Below are positions 30,344 to 40,727 of a DNA stretch of 64,000 nucleotides, in pieces. Where the stretch lies: the NCBI GenBank assembly GCA_007182875.1, contig AP019514.1, positions 1,240,001 to 1,304,000 on the forward strand. Reading direction: 5' to 3'. The position numbers were made by a program, and so were the translations under genes. The DNA comes from Vreelandella sulfidaeris. Lineage in GTDB: Bacteria; Pseudomonadota; Gammaproteobacteria; Pseudomonadales; Halomonadaceae. Every line of letters starts with the position of its first letter. Position 1 is the stretch's first letter. The notes below the pieces were generated by a model. That model saw nothing but the letters and a program-made list of their open reading frames with translations, was not told the DNA's origin and ran no database searches.

Positions 30344-31979
30344 TTGCCTGAACCACTCACTGTGCCATCTGCGCTGACCGCGCAAGTCGAGCGCCTGATT
30401 CCCAGTGCACGCCTTGGTCGGTTGGGCCGCCTGCGTCGTGGGCTTGAGAGGGCTGCGGGTTGATGCCAATGGGCACATTGCCCAAACGCCGCACCCGCAC
30501 GCACTGGGTTCTAAACTCACCCACCCGCATATCACCACGGATTATTCAGAATCGTTGTTGGAGTACATCACGCCCGTCTACTCCCAGCCGGGTGAAGCGC
30601 TGTGCTTTTGTCTGATCTGCATACCTTTACCTATCATCACCTGGAAAATGAGTGGATCTGGCCCGGCAGCATGCCGTCGCGGCTATCGGGGAACGACAGC
30701 GTACCGATTGCGGACTATGGCAGCTCCAATGTCGGCACCATGAAGCATGTTTACCGTAAAGGGTTGGACATGCGCTATGGCCGTATCATGCAGGCGATTG
30801 CTGGCGTTCATTACAACGTGTCGCTGCCGGACGATATGTGGCACGCCCTGCGCGAGATGGAAAAAGCCACCAACATTCCCTTCAACGATTACCGCTCCAC
30901 CCGCTATTTCGGCATGATTCGCCACTTCCGTCGCCATAGCTGGTTACTGCTCTATCTGTTTGGTGCCTCACCGGCTATCGATAAGAGCTTTTACCCGACG
31001 ACAAGAAAGTGCCTGAAAAGCTCCAGCCGCTCAGTGACGATACCTATTACGCGCCGTATGCGACGACGCTACGTATGTCGGATCTGGGCTATCAGAACAA
31101 GGTTCAGTCGCAGCTCAAAATCTGCTTCAACTCGCTCTCGAATTACGTCAATACCCTGCGTCATGCCATCTCGTCGCCCTGGCCGGACTACGAGAAAATG
31201 GGCGTGAATGTCGATGGCGAATGGCGTCAGTTGAACGCCAATATCCTGCAGATCGAAAACGAGTACTACAGCGACATCCGTCCCAAGCGTGTTGCCAAGC
31301 ACAACGAGACTCCCAGCCAGGCCCTCGAAGCCCGTGGCGTAGAGTACATCGAAGTGCGCTGTCTGGATCTCAACCCTTTCGATCCTCTCGGCGTGACCGA
31401 AACTCAGATGCGTTTTGTGGACACCTTCTTGATGTGGTGCCTGCTCAGCGACAGTCCCTGGATCTCCGACGAAGAGTGTGACCGCTTAGACGATAACCGT
31501 CGTTGGGTCGTCGAGCGCGGCCGTGACCCTGAGCTTGAACTCTATAATCACGGCGAAACCACCTCGGTGCGAGAGTGGGGCGAGCAGATTTTCATTGAGA
31601 TGGGCGAAGTAGCCCGCCTACTGGATGCAGTAGAAGAGGGCGCCCTCACGCCGATGCCTTGGCAAGCCTTGCACCAAGCCTAGAGGACCCTTCACTAACG
31701 CCTTCTGCGCAAGTGCTTGAACGGCTAAAAGAGAATGGCGGATCGCTCAGTGATCTAATGCTTAGCTTGGCCCAGGAGCAGGCGGAGCAGTTGAAAGCCG
31801 AACCCATGCAGCGCAGCCGTGAAGCGCTACTGGCTCAGTTAATTGAAACCTCTCATCAGCAGCAGCACGATATTGAAGCCGCTGACAAAGAAACCTTTGA
31901 AGAGTTTTTACAGGTCTATTTCACCAAAGCTCGTGAGTCCCGCGCCTTGTCGGCGCTGCCATCTGAGGTTCGTCAATGA
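30344..31979 (+). CDS. gshA: Glutamate-cysteine ligase, frameshifted
   Basis: First step of glutathione synthesis (L-Glu + L-Cys + ATP). About 545 aa, close to the E. coli type (518 aa). Landmarks: [107 protein letters not shown]. The start is a TTG at 30344 with AGGAG 8 bases upstream, since no ATG suits. Breaks near 30452, T4 near 30605, T4 near 30993 and near 31655. The last hides the final ~100 residues, which end at TGA 31977-31979 and overlap the dsbB ATG. The glutathione and disulfide-bond genes thus form one operon. Confidence 0.92.
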
Positions 31980-32475
31980 TTCAGCACTCCTTTCGCTCGG
32001 TGGCTCTGGCCGGGTTAGCCTTCTGCGTGCTAATGATGGCGGTGGCGCTTGGCCTGGAGCACATTGGTGGCTTTGAGCCTTGTCCACTGTGTATCTTCCA
32101 ACGTGTGGCAGTGATCGCTGCGGGCATTGTGTTTGCGATTGCTGCTATCCACAGCCCGGCCGGGCGAGTGGGTAAGGTGATTTACGGGCTGCTGGCGCTT
32201 ATTGCCGTCGGCACCGGCGCCTTTATCGCCGGTCGTCATGTCTGGCTACAAGGCTTGCCTGCCGACGAGGTGCCTTCCTGCGGCCCTGGGCTTGATTACA
32301 TGATGGAAATCCTGCCCATGCAGGACGTGGTATCCATGGTGCTGACCGGCTCAGGGAGTGCGCCAATATCGATTTCTCCCTGCTGGGCCTTTCGCTACCC
32401 GCCTGGACGCTGATCGGTTTTGCCATTCTGGCCATCGCCCCGTTACGGATGCTGTTTTTTAAAAGCCGGGGTTAG
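31976..32475 (+). CDS. dsbB: Disulfide bond formation protein DsbB, frameshifted
   Basis: Inner-membrane quinone reductase that reoxidises DsbA. About 166 aa, four membrane helices. Both catalytic pairs are visible: CPLC in the first periplasmic loop (FEPCPLCIFQR), and CGPGLDY plus ECANIDF in the second. The second cysteine of that pair appears only after adding one G to the run near 32356-32358, giving GSGECANIDFSLLGLSLP. ATG 31976 overlaps the gshA stop (ATGA). Confidence 0.92.
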
Positions 32476-32517
32476 CCATGCGCCAGCATAAGGAGCGCCA
32501 GCTATAAGGAGATCGGC

Positions 32518-33377
32518 ATGCTTTATCGACACTTTGCGACCCAAGAAGAGATCGACCGTGCCTACGACCCGATGCGTGGTCGAGACCCTGCGGTGTTGGT
32601 AAAAGATTGGCGTAAGCGTAGCGAAGCATCCCGTGACCGCCACCGCGCCAGTCACAACGTAAGTCTCGATCTGCCTTATGGTCCAACGCTTGCTGAGCGT
32701 ATGGATATCTTCCAAGCCGATAACCCGAATGCTCCCGTCCATGTATTCTTCCACGGCGGCTACTGGCGCTCACTGAGTCATCGTGAATTCAGCTTTATCG
32801 TCGATGATCTGGTCAACGCCGGTATCACCGTCGCGGTGGTTAATTACGCGCTCTGCCCAGAGGTGCGTTTCAGTGAGACTGTACGCCAAAGCCAGGCAGC
32901 GATTGCCTACGTTTACAAGCATGCTGCTGAGTTAGGCGTCGATTCTGAGCATTTAAGTATTTCGGGCCATTCGGCGGGTGGGCATCTGTGCGCCATGCTA
33001 ATGGCGACGGATTGGGAGGGCACGTTTGGCTTGCCGAATCAGTTGATTCGCGGCGCGCTCTGTATCAGCGGTCTATACGACCTACGACCCTTCCCATGGT
33101 CTTGGCTGCAGCCCAAGCTTCAGCTTAGCGGGCGCGATGTGCAGGAGTTCAGCCCGTTATGGCTACCGTGCCGTGTGCCTGCGCCTATAAAGCTGGTGGC
33201 AGGGGCCAGGAGTCAGAAGAGTTTGAAAGGCAGATGAGTAGCTACGCTGAGCATTTGAGCCAGCAAGGCCAAACAGTGACTCAGCAGCTACTTCCCGACG
33301 TAGATCACTTTTCGGTTCTTGAGCACTATCTAAACAATGGTTGCTTTGTTGAATGGATTAAAGGGTTTCACGGTTAG
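32518..33377 (+). CDS. Alpha/beta hydrolase, arylformamidase-like, frameshifted
   Basis: About 287 aa. Oxyanion-hole motif HGGYWRSLSHREFS, nucleophile elbow GHSAGGHL, and the C-terminal His in DVDHFSVLE. HGGYW plus GHSAGGH is typical of kynurenine formamidase-type hydrolases, which split N-formylkynurenine in tryptophan breakdown; related esterases share the motif, so the substrate is tentative. It starts 42 bp after dsbB and is convergent with the Rid/anthranilate operon. Break at the G4 run near 33202-33206: repair reads LVAGGQESEEFER. Confidence 0.75.
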
Positions 33378-33378
33378 T

Positions 33379-33404
33379 AACAGCGCCTCGCTAGAGGCGC
33401 TGTT
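33379..33404. terminator. Bidirectional terminator hairpin
   Basis: AACAGCGCCTC (33379-33389) and GAGGCGCTGTT (33394-33404) form an 11-bp perfect stem with a GCTA loop between two convergent genes. It probably serves both strands. Confidence 0.75.
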
Positions 33405-33411
33405 ATAACGG

Positions 33412-33825
33412 TTATTTAGCTGGGATCACCGCGGTTGCTTCGATTTCCACCTTAGCCTCATCTTCCACAAGCCCAGCCACCTGCACCATCGTCATAGCCG
33501 GAAAATGCTTTCCCAGCACCTCGCGGTAGGCGGCGCCCACCTCCTTGAGCCGGGCCAGATACTCCTTCTTATCCGTCACATACCAGGTTAACCGCACGAT
33601 ATGCTCTGGGCCTGCATTCGCCTCTTTCAAAATCGCCACGATATTCTGCAGCGCCTGGTTTACCTGTACGACAAAGTCGTCGCTTTCGAACACCTGGTCG
33701 GCATTCCAGCCAATCTGACCGCCCACAAAAACCGTCTGGCCGGTAGCCAGCACACCATTAGCGTAGCCGATGGCAGGCTTCCAATGAGAAGGGTGAAGAA
33801 GCTGATGAAAGGTGGCGTCACTCAT
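33412..33825 (-). CDS. Rid/YjgF-family protein lacking the catalytic arginine
   Basis: 137 aa, intact. Rid fold: VFVGGQIGWNADQVFESDDFVVQVNQALQNIV in two pieces, and C-terminal VEIEATAV. Archetypal RidA has an arginine (Arg105 in E. coli, in PARSCVEVARL) that holds the 2-imino-acid carboxylate. The aligned stretch here is PAMTMVQVAGL with Met instead, which places it in one of the Rid subgroups without that residue. Last gene of the anthranilate-type operon. A role on an enamine or imine intermediate of that pathway is an inference. Confidence 0.8.
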   Translation of the reverse strand: MSDATFHQLLHPSHWKPAIGYANGVLATGQTVFVGGQIGWNADQVFESDDFVVQVNQALQNIVAILKEANAGPEHIVRLTWYVTDKKEYLARLKEVGAAYREVLGKHFPAMTMVQVAGLVEDEAKVEIEATAVIPAK

Positions 33826-33836
33826 GATGGCTATCC

Positions 33837-34243
33837 TTATTGGTTATCGACGGTAATGCGCTGGCGTATTGCCTCGGTCCATGGCATCGACTTACCGCTA
33901 TTTAAATCCATAAAAACCAGGGTGGAACAACTCGTTAAGCGTTTCTGTTCACCGCAATAAGCGGTAATTTGCAGGGTCAGGCTGCTATGCCCCAACGCCT
34001 GCACCAACAACTCGAACGTTAGCCGCTCCCCTAACCGGCTAGGGGCGTGAAACTGAGTGTCGATCGCGGCCGTGGGTACGCCGGTGCCGCTCTCTACATG
34101 CAGCTGATTAAAGTCGTGCTGCACGACCTCCTCAAACCAGTCCTCGACCACTGAATTGATCAGCTCAAAATAGCGGGGATAAAAACGATTCCCGCCGGAT
34201 CACAGTGTTGAAAGCGAATTTTTCGCTGGGTGGTAAACGCCAT
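33837..34243 (-). CDS. Acyl-CoA thioesterase, 4-hydroxybenzoyl-CoA thioesterase family, frameshifted
   Basis: About 135 aa hot-dog fold. The catalytic segment FQHCDPAGIVFYPRYFE is recovered by adding one base in the A5 run 34181-34185 (plus strand). Asp of DPAGIV is the usual catalytic residue. Start ATG at 34243. It is followed 12 bp later by the Rid gene. In CoA-dependent aromatic pathways such thioesterases free CoA from dead-end intermediates, which fits its place in the operon. Confidence 0.85.
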
Positions 34244-34292
34244 TGCTATCTTCCTGTTCTATTCTCGGCTTTCTTCTCAACTTTATTTCACA

Positions 34293-34970
34293 TTACACGC
34301 CCAGATAACGATCACGTACCGTGCTGTCCAGCGCAGCGGGTTTGCCGTCCCACACCGTGCCTTTTTCCAGGATGGTGCAGCGGTCAGCGATGGGCAGGAT
34401 TTCACTCAGCGACTTATCGACTAGCAGGGTAGCCTGCCCCTGCTCCTTGAGCAGCCGAATCGCCCGCCAGATCTCCTGGCGAATCACCGGCGCCAGCCCC
34501 TCGGTGGCCTCGTCCAGTACCAGCAGGCGCGGATTAGTCATCAACGCTCGGCCAATGGCCAGCATCTGCTGTTCGCCGCCAGAAAGCGTTTTGGCCATTT
34601 GCGCGCGGCGCTCCTCCAGGCGTGGAAACAGCGCCTCCACTTTCGCCAGTGTCCACTCGCCCGGGCGGGCCGTGACCAGCAGGTTTTCGCGTACCGACAA
34701 GTTAGGGAAACAGCGACGACCCTCCGGCACCAGGCCCAGGCCCGCCTTGGCGATGCGGTAAGCGGGCAAGCGGCGTATGTTCTGCGACTCGAATTCAATC
34801 GTGCCGCGGCTGGCCGGGGTCAGCCCAAAGATTGAGCGGATGGTGGTGGTCTTGCCCATGCCGTTACGGCCCATCAACGCGACCATTTCACCGGCCGCGA
34901 CCTCGAGCGTCACGCCAAAGAGCGCCTGAGAAGGCCCATAGAACGTCTCAATATCAGCAACCTTAAGCAT
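34293..34970 (-). CDS. livF: Branched-chain-type ABC transporter ATPase LivF
   Basis: 225 aa, intact. Walker A GRNGMGKTTT, signature LSGGEQQMLAIGRAL, Walker B LLVLDEATEGLAP, and the LivF-typical GYVPEGR-like LGLVPEGRRCFPNLSV. The His switch position reads VDKSLSE: Lys replaces the usual His, as seen in some LivF proteins. Overlaps the end of livG by 8 bp. Part of an importer dedicated to the surrounding aromatic pathway, by context. Confidence 0.9.
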   Translation of the reverse strand: MLKVADIETFYGPSQALFGVTLEVAAGEMVALMGRNGMGKTTTIRSIFGLTPASRGTIEFESQNIRRLPAYRIAKAGLGLVPEGRRCFPNLSVRENLLVTARPGEWTLAKVEALFPRLEERRAQMAKTLSGGEQQMLAIGRALMTNPRLLVLDEATEGLAPVIRQEIWRAIRLLKEQGQATLLVDKSLSEILPIADRCTILEKGTVWDGKPAALDSTVRDRYLGV

Positions 34971-35715
34971 CAGAATCTCCCAGGTAAGCTTCCCGGACGC
35001 GCGGGTCCTCCTTGATCGCGTGGCTATCGCCATGGGCGATCACGCTGCCGGAGACCAGCACCGAGATACGGTCAGCAAGGCGAAAGACCGCTTCCATGTC
35101 GTGCTCGATCAACAGAATGGGCACTTCCAGCTTCAGTGCCTCGAGCAGCTCGGTCAGCTTTGCCGATCCTTCCGGCCCCAAGCCTGCCATGGGTTCATCC
35201 AGCAGCAGGGCGCGAGGCTTGAGAGCCAGCGCGCAGGCGACTTCCACTTGGCGACGCTCACCGTGGAAAGCTCGAACACCGGCGTCCAGGCGCGGTGGCT
35301 AAGCTGCATGCGTTCCAGCGCTGCATAGGCGGGGTCGAGCAGGTGACGGTCGCGGGCGACGGGCTTCCAGAAGCGAAAACTATGACTCTGCAGCGCTTGA
35401 ACGCCCATCATCACATTGCGCATCACCGATAGCGGTTCAGCCAGCGAAGACACCTGAAAGCTCCTCCCCAGCCCAAGGCGTGCGCGCTCGGCAATACTCA
35501 TAGTGGTAATGTCGGTATTAGACAGATAAACGCGACCCTCGTCGGGGCGCAGGCTGCCAGCAATCTGCCCGATCAGCGTGGACTTACCCGCGCCGTTAGG
35601 GGCCAATTAGGGCATGGATTTCCCCCTGCCTAAGATCCAGCGACACATCGTTGGTCGCCTGCAGTGCTCCAAAGCGCTTATGCAGCTTTTGCAGTGAAAG
35701 GACAGCCTCACTCAT
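34963..35715 (-). CDS. livG: Branched-chain-type ABC transporter ATPase LivG, frameshifted
   Basis: About 250 aa. Walker A GPNGAGKSTLIGQIAG is broken at its start by an extra base near 35605-35610. Other motifs: LGRSFQVSSL, signature restored as ELSHGERRQVEVACAL after repair near 35255-35262, Walker B LLLDEPMAGLGP, and His switch IEHDMEAVF. Start ATG 35715 (MSEAVLSLQKLHKRFG), overlapping livM by 8 bp. Confidence 0.88.
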
Positions 35716-36762
35716 TGCGCTCACTCCCGGCCAGCCAACCCATCACACCGTGCTTGGCAAACAGCACCACGCCCAGCAGCACCAGCCCCAAAAGAGCTGC
35801 CAGTACTCGGTAATGCCACCCAGGAAGGTTTCCATCATCACAAACAGCACCGCCCCGGCCAACGGGCCATAAAGCCGGCCCACACCGCCCAGGATGACGA
35901 TGACCATCAGCTCGCCGGAGAAGTGCCAACTGAGCATCGAGGGGCTGACGAAGCCGTTCAGGTCCGCGTAGAGCGCCCCGGCAAGCCCGGTGATCGCCGC
36001 AGAGATAACGAACGCCACCAAACGAATGGGATAAGGGCTGATCCCGGCAGTGGCCAAACGTACGTCATTCAGCCGTGCCATGGTCAACGCGGCGCCAAAG
36101 CGCGATTTCATCAGCCGCGAGGTGATCGCCATGGCCAGTACCAGCCCGGTGAAGCAGATTAGGAAATAGGTCAATGCATCACTGCTGTCGAACAAGTTGT
36201 TACCGACCTGGGGCAGGGTGTTGCGTATGTAAATAGGCAGCCCATCCCTGACCGCCGTAGGTGGGCCAGGAGTTGGCAAAGTAATAGATCATCTGCGCAA
36301 AGGCGAGGGTGATCATAATGAAGTAGACACCGGTGGTGCGCAGCGAAATGGCGCCGATCGCCAGTGCCAGTAGGGCGCAAAGCACGACGGCCACCAGCCA
36401 CACCACCAGCAGGTTATCGCTGCCCGGCACGCTGAAGGGCCAGCTCATGAATGGTGTCATGTCGAAGGCATGATAGGCGCTGATGCCCGCTACATAGCCA
36501 CCCAGGCCAAAGTAGGCCGCATGACCGAAGCTCACCATGCCGCCATAGCCAATCGCCAGGTTGAGCCCGACGGCCGCCATGGCAATGATGGTGACCCGCG
36601 AGGCCAGATTGACGTAATAGGTGTGACCCAAAAATAGGCCGCCACAGGCAGTAATAGCAGCAGGCCGAGCAGGATCATCTGAACCAACCCTTTGCGGTCG
36701 AAGTGGCTATCCGCGCGGGTGGTTGGCGCAGCGTTCTTGGAAAGGGAAGTGGTATTAGTCAT
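35708..36762 (-). CDS. livM: Branched-chain-type ABC transporter permease LivM, frameshifted
   Basis: About 351 aa, multiple membrane helices. Motifs: NLAIGYGGMVSFGHAAYFGLGGY, LRTTGVYFIMITLAFAQM, RFGAALTMARLNDVRLATAGI, and GGVGRLYGPLAGAVLF. Start ATG 36762 overlaps livH. Breaks near 36634 (T5 run; repair gives AYFLGHTYYVNLASRV) and near 36250 (G-run). Confidence 0.88.
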
Positions 36763-37673
36763 TGGCAGCAAACAATCCCTTGGGCTTGAACGCGAGGATG
36801 ACGGCCATGAGGATATAAATCAGCATCGCAGCCAGTGAAGAACCGACCCCGGTGGCCTCGGAAGGCGGCATGAATGTTTGGAAAAACAGCGGCAGGTAGA
36901 CGCGTCCCAAGGTATCGACAACCCCACCAGCAGCGCACCGAACAGCGCGCCCTTGATCGAACCGATACCGCCGATCACGATGACCACGAATGCCAGGATA
37001 AGTACCGGTTCGCCCATGCCGACCTGCACGGACTGCAATGCCCCTACCAGCGCCCCGGCAAGGCCCGCCAGCGCAGCCCCCAGCGCAAACACCACGGTAT
37101 ACAGCTTGGCAATGTTAACCCCCAGCGCGCCAATCATCTCACGGTCACTTTCGCCCGCCCGAATGCGCATTCCCAGCCGCGTGCGGGAAATCAGCAGGTA
37201 AAGGCCAACCGCAATAGCGACCCCCACGCCAATCAGCACCAGCCGATAGATCGGGTAACGGGTCTCCCCGGCAGGGTGACAAACCCGGTAAGCCACGACG
37301 GCGGGCTCAGCCATAGCGGCGACGAACCGAAGAGCCAGCGTGTGCCTTCTGAGAAGATCAGTATCAGTGCAAAGGTCGCCAATACCTGGTCGAGGTGCGG
37401 GCGGTGATAAAGGCGTCGAATGACCAGCAGCTCGACCAGGGCGCCGACCAGGGCCGCGGCGGTCATACCCGCCGTCAGGCCGATCAGAAAAGAGCCCGTC
37501 GAGGCGCTGACCGCGGCCGTGGCATAGGCGCCCACCATATAAAAAGAGCCGTGGGCAAGATTGATCAGCCCCATCACCCCAAACACCAGGGTGAGGCCGC
37601 TGGCCATCAAAAACAGCATCGTGCCTAGCTGAATGCCGTTAAGCAGTTGCTCGATTAGCAGGGTAACGGACAC
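36755..37673 (-). CDS. livH: Branched-chain-type ABC transporter permease LivH, frameshifted
   Basis: About 306 aa. Typical LivH segments: LFLMASGLTLVFGVMGLINLAHGSFYM in pieces, IRAGESDREMIGALGVNI, and FVVIVIGGIGSIKGALFGALLVG. The start is GTG 37673 (SVTLLIEQLLNGIQLGTM). Breaks: G4 near 37272-37275 (LPGETRYPIYRLVL) and G4 near 36923-36926 (VGVVDTLGRVYLPLFF). It ends in KPKGLFAAND. Confidence 0.88.
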
Positions 37674-37735
37674 GTTAGTTAACCTTAACGAAGGTGAAGA
37701 GAGTGGCTGGGTGCACGCACCCAGCCGAGGCGAGC

Positions 37736-38878
37736 TTACATTTCGCACTGCTCAAAATAGACGTCCTGGATATCTTCGATGGCCACACCGATCAGGCGAT
37801 TAGTGGGCTCGCCATCGTCACCCTCCACCACTTCACGCACGTAAATATCCTGGATAGGATGCTGGTTCGGGCCAAAGCGGAACTCACCGCGCACGCTGTC
37901 AAAGTCGGCGGCTCGCAGTGCTTCGCGGAAGGCGTCTTTATCATCGGGGTGGGCAGTTTCAAGCGCGCTGAGAATCAGATTGGCAGTGTCGTAACCTTGT
38001 GCCGCGTAAAGCGTCGGCATGCGTTCATAGGCGGCTTGGAAGCCCTCGACGAAGCGGTCGTTGGCTTCGTTTTCCAGATCGTAGGCCCATAGTGATGTAT
38101 TGCGGGCACCAATCGCAGCACTGCCAACGGCCTTGATAAGAATTTCGTCAAACGAGAACGCCGCGCCAAAGATCGGCATGTCAACACCGGAACTTTCCCA
38201 CTGCTTCATGAACGAGATGCCCATGCCGCCGGGCAGGAAGAAGAATAAGCTGTCGGCATCGCTATCGCGAATCTGGGCGATTTCGGCTGCGTAGTCGGTC
38301 TGACCCATCTGGGTGTAAAGCTCGCCGACGACCTCACCTTCATAAAGGTGCTTGAAGCCCGCCAGTGCATCGGTACCCGCCGGGTAGTTGGGCGCCATGA
38401 TGATCGGGCGCTCATAACCCTGTTCGCGCATGTAGGCACCCATGGCGCCATGCAGGTTGTCGTTCTGATACGCCACGTTGAAGTAGTTTTCGTGACACAT
38501 GCGGCCAGCCAAGTCGGAAGGGCCAGCATTGGGCGAGAGATAGAAGGTGCCCTGACGTACCACTGAGGGAACGACGGCCATTGCCAGGTTGGACCAGATG
38601 ATACCGGTCAGGATATCGACTTCATCACGCTGCATAAACTCATTGGACAAGCTGCGCGCCAAATCAGGGCGTCTAGCGTCATCCTGGATCAGCACTTCCA
38701 CATCGTCGCGACCTGACTGCTCAAGCGCCAGCATAAAGCCGTCGCGAACGTCCACGCCCAGGTGCGAACCGCCGCCTGAAAGCGTGGTGATCATGCCGAT
38801 CTTGACGTCTTCAGCGTGCGCGCTCAGCACGCTTGAAGAGAGCAGTAAGCCAAGGCCAAAGCGGGATATCATTTTCAT
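37736..38878 (-). CDS. Periplasmic substrate-binding protein of the Liv-type importer
   Basis: 380 aa, intact. Signal peptide FGLGLLLSSSVLSAHA, then the mature start EDVKIGMITTLSGGGSHLG typical of ligand-binding family Peripla_BP_6. GGAAGGAA lies just upstream of ATG 38878. Many family members bind aromatic acids rather than Leu/Ile/Val. Placement between the aryl-CoA ligase and the permeases points to anthranilate or a related aromatic acid as ligand, which is inference. Confidence 0.9.
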   Translation of the reverse strand: MKMISRFGLGLLLSSSVLSAHAEDVKIGMITTLSGGGSHLGVDVRDGFMLALEQSGRDDVEVLIQDDARRPDLARSLSNEFMQRDEVDILTGIIWSNLAMAVVPSVVRQGTFYLSPNAGPSDLAGRMCHENYFNVAYQNDNLHGAMGAYMREQGYERPIIMAPNYPAGTDALAGFKHLYEGEVVGELYTQMGQTDYAAEIAQIRDSDADSLFFFLPGGMGISFMKQWESSGVDMPIFGAAFSFDEILIKAVGSAAIGARNTSLWAYDLENEANDRFVEGFQAAYERMPTLYAAQGYDTANLILSALETAHPDDKDAFREALRAADFDSVRGEFRFGPNQHPIQDIYVREVVEGDDGEPTNRLIGVAIEDIQDVYFEQCEM

Positions 38879-38919
38879 TGTTCCTTCCTCATTTTATTTA
38901 ATCGTTTTTGCTTAGAGGG

Positions 38920-40604
38920 TCATACGTTAGTGTCGGTGCTATTGATATCGGTGCTATTCATATTGATGCCAGGAGAGCCAGCGCTCGGGTAGTGTTCCTG
39001 GCTCAGCCGAAAACGCTGAACCTTACCCGTGGATGTTTTAGGTAGTGCCTCGATAAAGCGTAGCGAGCGAGGGTACTTATACGGCGCGATGGTCTGCTTC
39101 ACGAAGTCCTGCAACATGTGCTGACACTCTTCATCTTGCTGAAAACCATCGTTTAGAACAACAAAAGCCTCGACAATTTGGCCACGCTCCTGGCTAGGGG
39201 CGCCGATCACCGCGCACTCTTTAACGGCGGGGTGGGCCAGCAGCGCTGCTTCCACCTCGGGGCCTGCGATGTTGTAGCCCGCCGAGACAATCATGTCGTC
39301 GTTGCGGGCAGCGAAGTGCAAGTAGCCCTCCTCATCCTGATAAAACGCATCGCCGGTGATGTTCCAGCCATCAACCACATACTTTTGTTGACGCTTATCG
39401 GCCAGGTATCGGCAGCCTGTCGGGCCACGCACGGCAAGCTTCCCACCGTTCCGCGGGGTACGTCATTCATCTCCATATCGACAATCCGGGCCTCGTAGCC
39501 AGCCACTGGCTTGCCAGTGCAGTTAGGGCGGTGGTCATCCAATCGATTCGAGATAAAGATGTGCAGCATTTCTGTCGCACCGATGCCATCAAGGATCGGC
39601 GTGCCGGTTTGCTTGATCCAGTCGTGATAGATCGGCGCGGGGAGGGTTTCGCCAGCGGAGACGGCAACGCGCAGACTGCTCAAATCCTCGTGGCGCGTGG
39701 GCGCGGCAAGCATCGCTCGATAAGCGGTTGGCGCGGTGAATACCACCGTGGCCTGATACTCGCGGATGATGTCCATCATGTTGGGGGGGAGGCGTGTTCG
39801 AGCAGCACGGCGGTGGCGCCGAAGCGCAGCGGGAAGATGGCCAGTCCGCCCAGGCCAAAGGTGAAGGCCAGCGGGGCGAGCCAACGAAGACATCCTCCGG
39901 CGTTACCCGCAGGACTTCCTTGGCGTAGCCATCGGCAATCACCAGCAAGTCGCGGTGAAAGTGCATGGTGGCCTTGGGCGAGCCGGTAGTGCCCGATGTA
40001 AAGCCCAGCAGCGCCACATCGTCGGCGGCGGTATCGACGGCTTTAAAGGTAGCGGGTTTGCTTAACGCCAAACGGTCAAGCTCTGCGTCGTGGTTGGCGG
40101 TGCCATCAAAGCCGACGATACGTTTGAGTGCGGGGTAAGCTCCTGGCAGTCAATGAGCTCATCCAGCAACCGGGTGTCGCATAAGGCGAGGCTGATTTCC
40201 GCTTTATCGATTACCTGGCACAGCTCCTTGGTGCGCAGCATCGGCATGGTGTTGACCACCACAGCGCCCGCTTTCGTGGCGGCCAGCCAGCAGGCCACCA
40301 TCGCCGGGTTATTGGCAGAGCGGATCAGTACCCGTTGGCCAGGGACCACGCCCAAGTCATCGACCAACACATGGGCAAGGCGGTTGGTCCACTCGGTGAG
40401 CTCACGGTAAGTGCGGCGTCGGCCATTGCCTGCTAGGGCAATCCGTTCGCCGTGGCCCTGGTCGAGCAGCCGGTCGCAGAGCTCAACGCCTGCATTCAGT
40501 CGTTGAGGGTAATCGTAGCCCGCGAGCAGAAACTCAGGCTGACAATCAGTGGGTGGCAGGTTATCCCGCGCAAAAGTATCAGCATGGGCCGACTGGATGT
40601 ACAT
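38920..40604 (-). CDS. Aryl-CoA ligase (2-aminobenzoate-CoA ligase-like), frameshifted
   Basis: AMP-forming acyl-CoA synthetase of the benzoate-CoA ligase group, about 562 aa. Motifs: P-loop LLGFTSGTTGSPKATMH, DGIGATEMLHIFISN, TGDAFYQDEEGYLHFAARNDDMI, and C-terminal Lys in PKTSTGKVQRF. ATG 40604 with GGAGG 6 bases upstream. Breaks near 40105, 39893 (C4), 39786 and 39438; each repair restores consensus (for example GSPPLAFTFGLGGLAIFP). Activates the aromatic acid to its CoA thioester in the first step of the pathway. The exact acid is inferred from the operon. Confidence 0.85.
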
Positions 40605-40727
40605 GACCAACCTCCGTATTTGGTGTCATTGTTTATTCCTGACGACGCTTCTGTATTAGGCGTTATCAGGGATACGGTGTCTGGCGTGGTGTTTTGTTGT
40701 TTTTAGATCGTTACGGCTTAGTGCTGT

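Noticed and set aside
36874..37407. Plus-strand ORF of 177 codons opposite livH
   Set aside because: It is antisense to a clear permease gene, has odd composition (Gln/Arg/Pro rich), and lacks family resemblance. It is a coding shadow.
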